A stretch of DNA of 13,913 nucleotides from Deltaproteobacteria bacterium (GTDB lineage Bacteria; UBA10199; JACPAL01; JACOUP01), in assembly GCA_030649435.1 (NCBI GenBank), contig JAUSKE010000015.1, forward strand, positions 1 through 13,913. The letters run 5' to 3'. Below are positions 5,266 through 12,699 of this stretch, piece by piece. A program made the translations under genes and the position numbers. The notes below the pieces were generated by a model that was not told the DNA's origin, searched no databases, and was given only the letters and a program-made list of their open reading frames with translations. Position 1 is the stretch's first letter. Each line of letters begins with the position of its first letter.

Positions 5266-6459
5266 GTGAATCTTCCAAAAGGTTTTTCCTTTTCAGGTCT
5301 TTCCTGCGGTTTGAAGGAGAAGGGGGCCAAAGATTTGGCCCTCATCGTTTCGAGTGTGCCAGCCCGAGCCGCCTCCGCTTTTACCCAAAATAAGGTTGTG
5401 GCGGCGCCTGTTCTGATTTCGAAGAAGGTTTTATCGCGAGGCCTTTGTCAGGCGATTCTTGTTAACAGTGGGAATGCGAACGCCTGCACCGGGTTTCATG
5501 GCCTCCAGTCGGCGAGACGGATGCAAACGGAAACGGCCCGCCGGCTTGGGATTTCAGCCTCTTTGGTCGCCATTGCTTCGACCGGAAAAATTGGCATGCC
5601 ACTGCCGGTAGACAAAATCACCAAGGCGCTCCCACGTCTCGTCAAGGACCTGGCTCCTCAACGATTTAAAAAAGCAGCCGAGGCGATCCTGACGACCGAT
5701 CAATTTCCCAAGGTGGCGGCTTTTGAAGGGAGAGCCGGCGGGAAAAAATACCGGCTTGTCGGTTTTGCAAAGGGGGCCGGGATGATCCGCCCAGACATGG
5801 CGCCGCATGCCACCATGCTTGCTTTTTTCATGACCGACCTGGCGATTTCTCAAAAAGCCCTCCGACTTGCTTTCAACAAGGGGATCGATCTCAGCTTTAA
5901 CCGGATTACTGTGGATGGGGATACCTCAACTAACGACACCGCACTGATCCTCGCCAACGGTCTTGCTGGAAATAAATCTTTGAACCCTTCTTCAAAGGAG
6001 TTCAGGATTTTTCAGGAGGGACTTTCCCACGTGATGGAGACGCTTGCTCGAATGATGGTTGCGGATGGCGAGGGGGCAACAAAAGTGGTGAAGGTGATCA
6101 TCTCTGGGGCGAAGAATCAAGAAGAGGCCAGGAGGGTCGCCTACACGGTCGCCGAATCGCCGCTCGTTAAAACCTCCTTTTATGGCCAGGACCCCAATTG
6201 GGGAAGGATTTTAGCAGCAGTTGGCCGCTCTGGCGCAACTTTCAACCCTTCCCGGACCGATATCTATTATGACAGTGTGCCGGTGGCACGACGGGGATGT
6301 ACGACCGGTCCGGCATTTGAAAAGAGGGCACGAAAAGTGATGCGAAAGGCCGAGTTCACCGCAACCGTCCGTCTGCATGCCGGTTCTTCCTCCTTTCATG
6401 TTTATTGTAGCGACCTGACCGTCGACTATGTTAAACTCAACGCACACTATCGCACCTGA
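5266..6459 (+). CDS. argJ: Glutamate N-acetyltransferase / amino-acid N-acetyltransferase
   Basis: ArgJ moves the acetyl group from N-acetylornithine to glutamate, closing the acetyl cycle of arginine synthesis; some members also use acetyl-CoA. The 397-aa precursor has normal length and self-cleaves before the nucleophilic Thr in the ATML motif, here A182-T183 in PHATMLAFF. Other landmarks are VNSGNANACTG (about 66-76), the ASTGKIG segment (104-110), DGDTSTNDT (218-225), YGQDPNWGR (306-314) and the C-terminal DYVKLNAHYRT. The start is GTG at 5266, giving the family-typical MNLPKGF after a weak AGAAGGG. It shares the pathway with argC at the left edge but is in a separate unit. Confidence 0.96.
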   Translation: MNLPKGFSFSGLSCGLKEKGAKDLALIVSSVPARAASAFTQNKVVAAPVLISKKVLSRGLCQAILVNSGNANACTGFHGLQSARRMQTETARRLGISASLVAIASTGKIGMPLPVDKITKALPRLVKDLAPQRFKKAAEAILTTDQFPKVAAFEGRAGGKKYRLVGFAKGAGMIRPDMAPHATMLAFFMTDLAISQKALRLAFNKGIDLSFNRITVDGDTSTNDTALILANGLAGNKSLNPSSKEFRIFQEGLSHVMETLARMMVADGEGATKVVKVIISGAKNQEEARRVAYTVAESPLVKTSFYGQDPNWGRILAAVGRSGATFNPSRTDIYYDSVPVARRGCTTGPAFEKRARKVMRKAEFTATVRLHAGSSSFHVYCSDLTVDYVKLNAHYRT

Positions 6460-6478
6460 TATGGTGTCTTAACTTTGC

Positions 6479-8602
6479 ATGGCTCAAAATCCTTTAACCA
6501 ACGTTAACGAGATCATCAATAAGTATAGTGACCTTATTTTGGCCGCGTTGGTGATCTCTGTCTTGGGGATGATCATCATCCCCTTACCACCAGCGATTCT
6601 AGATATTTTGCTCATCATCGATCTGGCGATCGGTGTGATTATTCTGCTTGTTTCCCTCTACATCTCTGAGGCCCTGAAGATGGCTTCATTCCCGACCATC
6701 CTCCTGATCACGACACTCTATCGATTGGCCCTGAACGTGGCGGTGACCCGATTAATTCTGACCGATGGTCACGCTGGGCAGGTGGTTCAGGCCTTTGGTA
6801 ATATCGTGGTCGGAGGGAACTACGTTGTTGGTGGTATCCTCTTTTTGATCATCACGTTGATTAATTTTATCGTTATCGCCAAAGGGGCTGAGCGTGTTTC
6901 GGAAGTCGGCGCCCGTTTCACTTTGGATGCGATGCCCGGCAAACAGATGTCGATCGATGCCGATCTTCGTGCCGGGATCGTCAACATGGAACAGGCGATG
7001 GAACGGCGGACGACGCTCCAGAGAGAATCCCAACTCTACGGTGCGATGGATGGGGCGATGAAATTCGTTAAAGGGGATGCGATCGCCGGCATTATTATTA
7101 CCGTGATCAACATTATCGGTGGTTTAATTATTGGCGTCCTCCAGCGGGGGATGATGATCGGCGATGCGGCCAAGACTTATACCCTCTTGACCGTCGGTGA
7201 TGGCCTCACTGCACAAATTCCGGCACTGATCATCTCTGTTTCGGCCGGTATCGTTGTGACACGGGTCGCCTCCGAACAGAAAGAGGCGAACCTTGGACGA
7301 GACATCCTGATGCAGATTACGGCCTACCCGAAGGCGCTCGTGATCGGCGGCATCCTTATGTTGATTCTGGCGGCGGTCCCCGGTTTTCCTAAGACCCCAT
7401 TCCTTATGTTGGGCGCTTTTTTGGGTGGCTTGGGTTATTTGCTGTCGCGCGGCAAGACTAAGGCGATCCAGCAGATGATGGCGACCCCCAAGGAAGAGGT
7501 GGTCAAAAAGGCGGTGGCGAAGCATGGGGATGTCCTTCCTTTTGTGATGCCGTCGCCGATATCGCTTGAAGTGGGGGCGAGCCTCATTGCGTTTGTCGAT
7601 GATACACAGGATGGCGGTCGGTTCATCAATGAACTGATCCCGTTACTCCGCCATGGCCTGTACTACGAGTTGGGGGTGAATTTTCCAGGAATTCAGGTGA
7701 GGGGACAAACAATCGATATGGAACCGGAGGCGTATGTCATCAATATCAACGAGGTGCCGGTCGCTCGTGGCAAGGTGGAGAAGGGGAATATTCTGGTGGG
7801 TGAGCCTTTGGACCAGCTTTCACTTTTTAATATTACCGGCAAGGAGACGATCCATCCTATTGACGGGTCGATTGTCACTTGGATTTCGCAGGAATATAAA
7901 GATATCGCTACACAGGCTGGGTTTCGGATGTGGGACCCCGCTGAGTACCTCATCCTCCACCTCTCTTATGTTTTAAGGAAACATGCGAATGAGTTCCTGG
8001 GACTTCAGGAGGTCCAGACGATTTTGAATGAGCTCGAAAAAAGCCACCCCGCGTTGGTGAAGGAGCTGGTTCCCAAGGTGATTACGGTGATGCAGCTCTC
8101 CGAGATTTTTCAGCGGCTGGTTCAAGAAGATGTTTCTGTTCGAGATTTGAAGAACGTTTTTGCAACTTTGGCACAATGGGGAGAGGTCGAGAGGGACACG
8201 GTGGCCCTTACCGAGCATGTTCGTGCAGGGTTGAAGAGGTATATCACGCACAAGTTTGCCGGACAGGCAGGGACGCTCGCTGTTTATCTTTTAGACCCAG
8301 AAATCGAAGAGATGATCAAGTCGGCTATCCGGAAGACGGATAAAGGGAACTACCTGGCGTTGGAACCGGAGGTGATGCAGGAGATCGTTGAGGCGGTCGG
8401 CCGTGAGATCGCCAGCCACCCGCTTCCTCCTGGAGCCAAGCCGCCGGTGATCCTCACGGTGGCTGAGGTTCGTCGTTACTTCCGCAAAATTATCGAGCTC
8501 GAGTTTCCGCAGCTCTCGGTTCTTTCTTACCAAGAGTTGTCCGAGAATGTTCGTATCCAACCGATTGCGAGGGTTTCACTCCCTCATCAGACAGCCGCCT
8601 AG
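6479..8602 (+). CDS. sctV: Type III secretion export-gate protein, SctV/LcrD/InvA type (FHIPEP family)
   Basis: This inner-membrane protein forms the nonameric gate through which type III substrates and chaperones are handed to the export channel. The 707-aa protein has about eight membrane helices in residues 18-330 and a cytosolic domain from about 355 to the end. The family signature lies at 71-94 (FPTILLITTLYRLALNVAV...), and the conserved cytoplasmic loop has RFTLDAMPGKQMSIDADLRAG. The following ESQLYGAMDGAMKFVKGDAIAG and the C-terminal LSVLSYQEL...VRIQPIARVSL resemble SctV more than flagellar FlhA, so I favour the injectisome branch; FlhA remains possible. It begins 19 nt after argJ with no visible ribosome binding site. 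No other secretion-apparatus gene is in the window. It converges with the FHA gene, stop to stop, with one base between. Confidence 0.88.
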   Translation: MAQNPLTNVNEIINKYSDLILAALVISVLGMIIIPLPPAILDILLIIDLAIGVIILLVSLYISEALKMASFPTILLITTLYRLALNVAVTRLILTDGHAGQVVQAFGNIVVGGNYVVGGILFLIITLINFIVIAKGAERVSEVGARFTLDAMPGKQMSIDADLRAGIVNMEQAMERRTTLQRESQLYGAMDGAMKFVKGDAIAGIIITVINIIGGLIIGVLQRGMMIGDAAKTYTLLTVGDGLTAQIPALIISVSAGIVVTRVASEQKEANLGRDILMQITAYPKALVIGGILMLILAAVPGFPKTPFLMLGAFLGGLGYLLSRGKTKAIQQMMATPKEEVVKKAVAKHGDVLPFVMPSPISLEVGASLIAFVDDTQDGGRFINELIPLLRHGLYYELGVNFPGIQVRGQTIDMEPEAYVININEVPVARGKVEKGNILVGEPLDQLSLFNITGKETIHPIDGSIVTWISQEYKDIATQAGFRMWDPAEYLILHLSYVLRKHANEFLGLQEVQTILNELEKSHPALVKELVPKVITVMQLSEIFQRLVQEDVSVRDLKNVFATLAQWGEVERDTVALTEHVRAGLKRYITHKFAGQAGTLAVYLLDPEIEEMIKSAIRKTDKGNYLALEPEVMQEIVEAVGREIASHPLPPGAKPPVILTVAEVRRYFRKIIELEFPQLSVLSYQELSENVRIQPIARVSLPHQTAA

Positions 8603-8603
8603 T

Positions 8604-9569
8604 TTACAAAAGGGCCATCACGGCGGCGATACAGACAACAAGGATCAGTCCACCAATGACGAACCAGATGATTTCAGAGGGACCGGGAAGTGCGGAGTGC
8701 GGGCTTGTTATTAGTTCTTCTTCAGGCTCCGGTGGTTGCTGTGTAAAACTTTCTTCGACCGGTTGGGGAGGCTCTGGTTCTGTAGCGATAGGTGGTGGCG
8801 CTGCTTTTAGTGGGACCACTTCCTGTCTCTCTTCGAGTGCAGGGGCAGCCAGTGTCTCGAGCTGAAGGTCTTGCGGGTTTCGAAAACGAACCGGCAAGGT
8901 CCCCAAAAGGATCGAATCGCCATCTTTTAACTGTTTTTCCTTGATTTTGACGTTGTTGACGAAAGTTCCATTTTTGCTCCCCAAGTCTTCCAGGGCCACT
9001 GCATCCCATTTTTTGGAAATCTTCGCATGACGGCGTGAAATCATCTCTTCATCGAGCATCCATTCGCAAGCGGCGTCTCGTCCCACGTAGAGGGTTTGTG
9101 TTTTTCCCTCGAGGACCAGCTTTCGCCCAGCATACTTTCCTTTCAGGATTTCGAAGGAGGGTGCTGTTTCCTTGTCGATCGCCTTGAGGATTTTCTTGAT
9201 CATCTTGACTTCAAGGACATCCGTATCGGTGATCTCATAGGGGTCGACGGTTTTCTCTTTATCAACCACCTGAAACTGCATTTCGAATTCTTCAATCCGG
9301 ATCTTGTCACCCGATCGGAGGAGGTTTTTCTCACCACCAGTCAGGCGTCTCCCATTCAGGTAGGTTCCGTTTGAACTTTTCAGATCCATCAGAAAGATTG
9401 ACTTCTCTTCTATCGAAATCTTGGCATGGTGTCGCGAGATAGCACGACTTTCCAAGACCACAAAACTTGATTGATCACGGCCGAGTGCGATTTCCTTTTG
9501 ATCCAGCTGGTAAATTTCCGGAGAAGGCTTTTTCTTGCTGGTGAGAATCAGAACCGGCCTAGAATCCAC
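8604..9569 (-). CDS. Double-FHA protein with C-terminal membrane anchor
   Basis: FHA domains bind phosphothreonine peptides. Counting from the GTG at 9569, the 321-aa protein has FHA1 at about 20-100 (G30-R31, S45-R46-x-H48, N67-G68) and FHA2 at about 140-230 (G163-R164, S178-R179-x-H181, N200-G201). All phosphate-contact residues are kept in both. A Pro/Glu-rich linker (about 255-297) follows, then one hydrophobic helix at about 300-320 at the very C-terminus, so it should be a tail-anchored inner-membrane protein with both FHA domains in the cytoplasm. I chose the GTG at 9569 because GGAGGT lies 4 nt before it; the frame also has GTG at 9581. It overlaps the end of the TPR gene by 11 nt, so translation is probably coupled. 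Partner kinase unknown. Confidence 0.88.
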   Translation of the reverse strand: MDSRPVLILTSKKKPSPEIYQLDQKEIALGRDQSSFVVLESRAISRHHAKISIEEKSIFLMDLKSSNGTYLNGRRLTGGEKNLLRSGDKIRIEEFEMQFQVVDKEKTVDPYEITDTDVLEVKMIKKILKAIDKETAPSFEILKGKYAGRKLVLEGKTQTLYVGRDAACEWMLDEEMISRRHAKISKKWDAVALEDLGSKNGTFVNNVKIKEKQLKDGDSILLGTLPVRFRNPQDLQLETLAAPALEERQEVVPLKAAPPPIATEPEPPQPVEESFTQQPPEPEEELITSPHSALPGPSEIIWFVIGGLILVVCIAAVMALL

Positions 9570-10803
9570 TACAACCTCCACCGGCCTGTGTTACTTTTTT
9601 AGCAATCTCGACTTCTTTTTGAAACTCGGCCGGCTTGTCTTTTATGAAAACGCAGAGGTAGCGACTGGCTTCACGATTGTTCTTGGACTCGTTGAACAAC
9701 ATCCCCAGATTGAAAAGGCTCCGCGCATGGTGGGGGTTGATAACAAGGGCATTCTTGAATTCCTTGATTGCCGACGGACGGTCCTCGAGTGCGAGGTAGG
9801 TCATGCCGAGGTTGAAATTAGCCTCAACAAAATCAGGATTGATTTCACGCGCTTTTGCATAAGCCTCTTTGGCGTCGGTATATCGTTTCAATAGGAAGTA
9901 GGTATAACCAAGATCGAAGAAGGCCTTTTCGTCTCGCGGGCTTTCCTGACAGATTTTGAGAAATAGTTCGAGTGCCTTGTTCAGCTCTCCCTGGTTCAAC
10001 AGCGATTCGCCGTACTTGATACGGCTTTCCTGATGACTCTTCTGGGAAACGGCTGGGATGGAGCCTCCCCCTGAACTAAGGGTATGGGCCTTGGCAAAGG
10101 CGGCCTGGGATCGTTCAGTATCCCCCTTTTCGAGGTAAAGCGATCCCAACTTGTTCCACGGCTCCGGATCGTCCGGCTTTGTTTCGATCGCAAGGCGGTA
10201 ACGGATGATCGCCTTCTCCCACTGCCCGATCTCACGATAAACATCTCCTAGATCGCTATGGGCATGGTACAGGCGGGGGTCGATGCCGGTCGCTTTCTTA
10301 AAGGCTGCAATAGCTTTCTTTCGGTTCCCTTCAATATCTTGTCCCCTCCGGACATATTCACGATAGCAGAGGCCTAAGTTGTAAAAGGCGTCGGCATATT
10401 TTTTGTCTAGCTTGGTCGCCTTGGTAATTTTTTCAATAGCCTCAATGATATTTCCCCGGGAGAGCTGAACAGCACCCAAGTGATTGTAGGGACTCGCCCA
10501 TTTAGCGTCAGCCTTGATCGCCTGCTTGAGGGCTTCGATCGCTTGTGGGTACTCTCCCTTATACTTGTAAACAAGGCCTAGGTTATTCCAGGCCTCGGGG
10601 TACTTCGGGTCCATCTCTGCCGCTGTTTTAAATTCCCATTCCGCTTTTTCGATATCATTGGTAGCCAGGTACTGAACCCCCTGGTTGTTGTGAGACATCG
10701 CCAGGTCCGAAGGAACATGTTTTTTTTTCTTGGCACTGCCTGTGGAGGGTACGAAGCAGACCAGAAGAAGCATTATCAGGCTGAGAAGAAGTCGTTTCAT
10801 CAT
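9559..10803 (-). CDS. Exported protein with about ten tetratricopeptide repeats
   Basis: TPRs form a superhelical scaffold for protein binding. The 414-aa product has a signal peptide (MKRLLLSLIMLLLVCF, with cleavage probably after GSA near 26), then a basic KKKK, and repeat units filling almost the whole protein. I count ten units, each with the W/Y-N-N-L-G-x-x-Y and A-x-x-x-F/Y...I/L-x-P pattern; unit 4 carries an insertion of about eight residues (VRRGQDIEG), and a Ser/Gly-rich break separates units 6 and 7. The C-terminus is Gly/Cys-rich. The ATG at 10803 overlaps the preceding stop as ATGA; ATGs at 10812 and 10800 are alternatives. It is the middle gene of a three-gene overlapping operon ending with the FHA protein, so it may act as an envelope assembly platform (inference). 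Confidence 0.88.
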   Translation of the reverse strand: MMKRLLLSLIMLLLVCFVPSTGSAKKKKHVPSDLAMSHNNQGVQYLATNDIEKAEWEFKTAAEMDPKYPEAWNNLGLVYKYKGEYPQAIEALKQAIKADAKWASPYNHLGAVQLSRGNIIEAIEKITKATKLDKKYADAFYNLGLCYREYVRRGQDIEGNRKKAIAAFKKATGIDPRLYHAHSDLGDVYREIGQWEKAIIRYRLAIETKPDDPEPWNKLGSLYLEKGDTERSQAAFAKAHTLSSGGGSIPAVSQKSHQESRIKYGESLLNQGELNKALELFLKICQESPRDEKAFFDLGYTYFLLKRYTDAKEAYAKAREINPDFVEANFNLGMTYLALEDRPSAIKEFKNALVINPHHARSLFNLGMLFNESKNNREASRYLCVFIKDKPAEFQKEVEIAKKVTQAGGGCSGF

Positions 10804-11840
10804 TGGGCGCATGGGTCTAACTCATGTAAAAGTTGAGAAGAGGGTAATTGAGAAAGAGAGAAAATGTCCCCGGGTAAAAGTTCCAACGCTTTTTTGAATT
10901 CATCCTTGTTTCCTTTTTTCCCTTCCCTCTTCAAGGTGGCCCCGGCGGTTTGATGGACATCCGCCTCCAGGTAATTTTTAACAATCTGCCCCTTTTTGGC
11001 AACAAGATGAGGGTGAAGAAGCGAGGCCTTTTTAAGATCACGAGTCGCCTCTTCGACCAAAAGACGATCCGATTCACCGGCGACCTTTTTGATGGCGGCC
11101 TTCATCAGGAGCGCCTCGGCATGGCCCAAATAGGCCATCGCATAGTTGTAATCTCGACTGATGGCATCTTTAAAAAGGTCGAGGGCTGCTTCAATGTCGG
11201 AAGGTGAGCCTGCCTCAAGGTGGAGACGTCCGAGAATGTAACTTTGAAAGGCACCCGCTGATCGCGTCTCATGTTTGTAGGCAAGCATCATCTTCCTTTC
11301 GGTTTTTACCTTTTTAAAAACTTTGGAGGCGCGATCGGCAATTTCGACGAACAGGTCAAAAATCTTCTGGGTTTCAGGAAACTCGATCGTCCAATGTTCT
11401 CGACCCAACTCTTCCCCCTTCATGCCGTCAACAAATCGAACGTAGATGGTGAGGTTTGAACCTTGGTGCTCAAAGAAGCCGTAGACGATATTTTCGGCCT
11501 TCTCTTTCTTTCCGATCTCGAGCGCTTCTGGCGTTTCGGTCGCCTGGTATCTTTTTCCGAGTTCAGGGGCTAGTACAGTGGTATTTTTGCTGAATGAAAA
11601 ATAATCGGAGAGGACCATCCGAAAGGCTTCGGAGAGCCACTCCTCCGATTTCTTTTGTGACTGATTGGCGAAGGAAAAAACCATCATAGTTTTTCCCTTG
11701 GGGGGCAATCCTTCCCCTCGATTACGTTGGAAGGCTCGCCCCCAATTGGGGCAAGAACCGGCCTGGGCCAGATCGGTGGAGAGAGAAGAGGCCAATAAAA
11801 CGATCAGGAACCACCCAAGGCTGAAACGAGAGAGAGACAC
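10800..11840 (-). CDS. Exported protein with TolB-N/FlgO-like domain and degenerate TPRs
   Basis: This 346-aa protein starts with a signal peptide (about 1-27, cleavage near AQA). The segment from about 50 to 170 (MMVFSFANQSQKKSEEWLSEAFRMVL..., then a putative Rossmann-like half with NIVYGFFEHQGSNLTIYVRFVDGMKGE) resembles the N-terminal domain of TolB, FlgO and CsgG-type envelope proteins, which precedes TPRs in many deltaproteobacterial proteins. The region from about 195 to 270 (AFQSYILGRLHLEAG..., AMAYLGHAEALL) looks like helical TPR-type repeats. The family link is from pattern, not alignment. The start is GTG at 11840, without a ribosome binding site but with TATAAG 10 nt upstream. Its stop overlaps the next ATG, making it first in the operon. 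Confidence 0.75.
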   Translation of the reverse strand: MSLSRFSLGWFLIVLLASSLSTDLAQAGSCPNWGRAFQRNRGEGLPPKGKTMMVFSFANQSQKKSEEWLSEAFRMVLSDYFSFSKNTTVLAPELGKRYQATETPEALEIGKKEKAENIVYGFFEHQGSNLTIYVRFVDGMKGEELGREHWTIEFPETQKIFDLFVEIADRASKVFKKVKTERKMMLAYKHETRSAGAFQSYILGRLHLEAGSPSDIEAALDLFKDAISRDYNYAMAYLGHAEALLMKAAIKKVAGESDRLLVEEATRDLKKASLLHPHLVAKKGQIVKNYLEADVHQTAGATLKREGKKGNKDEFKKALELLPGDIFSLSQLPSSQLLHELDPCAQ

Positions 11841-11914
11841 AAGGACTACACTTATATCCGATAATAACCGGAGATTCTAGTACCTTTTAATTTCGACACT
11901 AATGTCTCGGCACA

Positions 11915-11977
11915 AGTGCTTGTAATCAATTTAATTTTGTCGGATACAGCCCACCAATATTAAATTGAACAAGCACT
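11915..11977. repeat. Long two-part inverted repeat between the lysE-type gene and the TPR operon
   Basis: AGTGCTTGT (11915-11923) and CAATTTAAT (11927-11935) are perfectly complementary, in order, to ACAAGCACT (11969-11977) and ATTAAATTG (11959-11967). The bulge is 3 nt against 1 nt and the loop is 23 nt. As RNA from the minus strand it forms a hairpin starting at the stop codon of the exporter gene. No T-run follows, so it is not a standard rho-independent terminator; it could block 3' decay, or be a tiny inverted-repeat element. A smaller GACA/TGTC hairpin lies next to it at 11895-11906. The rest of 11841-11975 shows no gene. Confidence 0.6.
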
Positions 11978-12638
11978 AGTGGATTATTTGTCCGATTATT
12001 TTTTGAACATGAGAGAAGCTGGTGGCGATGGTAAAACTTCCTAGGCCAATCAAGAGGAGGGCCAGCCCTTGCATGACGCGGTGGATTTTTTGGGGAGAGA
12101 TGAAACGCTTGATCGGGTTGGAGAGTGTGGTCAAGAGGCTCCACCAGGTGAGGCTGCCACAAAAGATGCCGGCGGAGATTTCGAAAAAGAAAATCTTGCG
12201 CGGGTCGATCGGGATCAGATTGGATCCTGTAAAGAGGGCGGCAAAGGCGAAAACGGTCATCGGGTTGGTCAGGGTTAAAAGAAAGGTCGAAAAGGCATCC
12301 CAGGTGTAGTGGTGCAAATAACGGGGGGTGAGGACTTCGTCTGTTTTGAGAGGAGGAGGTTTCTTGAAGTAAAAGTGGATCCCTAGGATGATCACAACAA
12401 GGCCGCCTACTGGACGGATCCAAAAATGACCTGTTTGAACCCCGGTGGTGAGGGCGACCAGTCCCATCGAAGCAAACCAGGCAAAAAGGGCGTCGGCTGT
12501 TGAGGCTCCTAGACCGCTTGCAATACCGGCAAGAGTCCCAAGGCTAAGACTTCTCTGGAGGATCAGAATCGCCACAGGACCAACCGGTAAGGCGACAATA
12601 AAGCCCAAAATGTAGGCCTGGAAAAACATGGAGATCAT
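11976..12638 (-). CDS. LysE/RhtB-type amino-acid exporter
   Basis: Members are small inner-membrane carriers that export amino acids such as lysine, threonine or homoserine lactone using the proton gradient. The 220-aa protein has about six hydrophobic helices. The family N-terminus is clear: YILGFIVALPVGPVAILILQ (about 9-28), then a Gly-rich second segment GTLAGIASGLGASTADALFA. The middle LTLTNPMTVFAFAALF (about 121-136) matches the conserved TNP turn. Substrate cannot be read from sequence. The ATG at 12638 has no ribosome binding site and TATAGA lies 5 nt before it; an internal ATG at 12629 is possible. It diverges from the FHA-PEGA gene across 61 nt. Its stop codon is part of the inverted repeat. 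Confidence 0.88.
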   Translation of the reverse strand: MISMFFQAYILGFIVALPVGPVAILILQRSLSLGTLAGIASGLGASTADALFAWFASMGLVALTTGVQTGHFWIRPVGGLVVIILGIHFYFKKPPPLKTDEVLTPRYLHHYTWDAFSTFLLTLTNPMTVFAFAALFTGSNLIPIDPRKIFFFEISAGIFCGSLTWWSLLTTLSNPIKRFISPQKIHRVMQGLALLLIGLGSFTIATSFSHVQKIIGQIIH

Positions 12639-12641
12639 TCT

Positions 12642-12693
12642 TATCTATAGAGGAGGTTTTATTTTTGCAAGGTTCTTGATTTTATGTTAGAAA
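12642..12693. promoter_or_regulatory. Candidate divergent promoters sharing a palindromic -35 hexamer
   Basis: TTGCAA at 12665-12670 is its own reverse complement and matches the -35 consensus at 4 of 6 positions on both strands. On plus, a 17-nt spacer leads to TAGAAA (12688-12693), placing the start of transcription at about the ATG 12700. On minus, TATAGA (12649-12644) lies after 15 nt, or TAGATA (12647-12642) after 17 nt, just before the exporter ATG at 12638. A perfect AGGAGGT on plus (12651-12657) serves no visible start codon. All boxes are weak matches. Confidence 0.35.
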
Positions 12694-12699
12694 TCGCTA

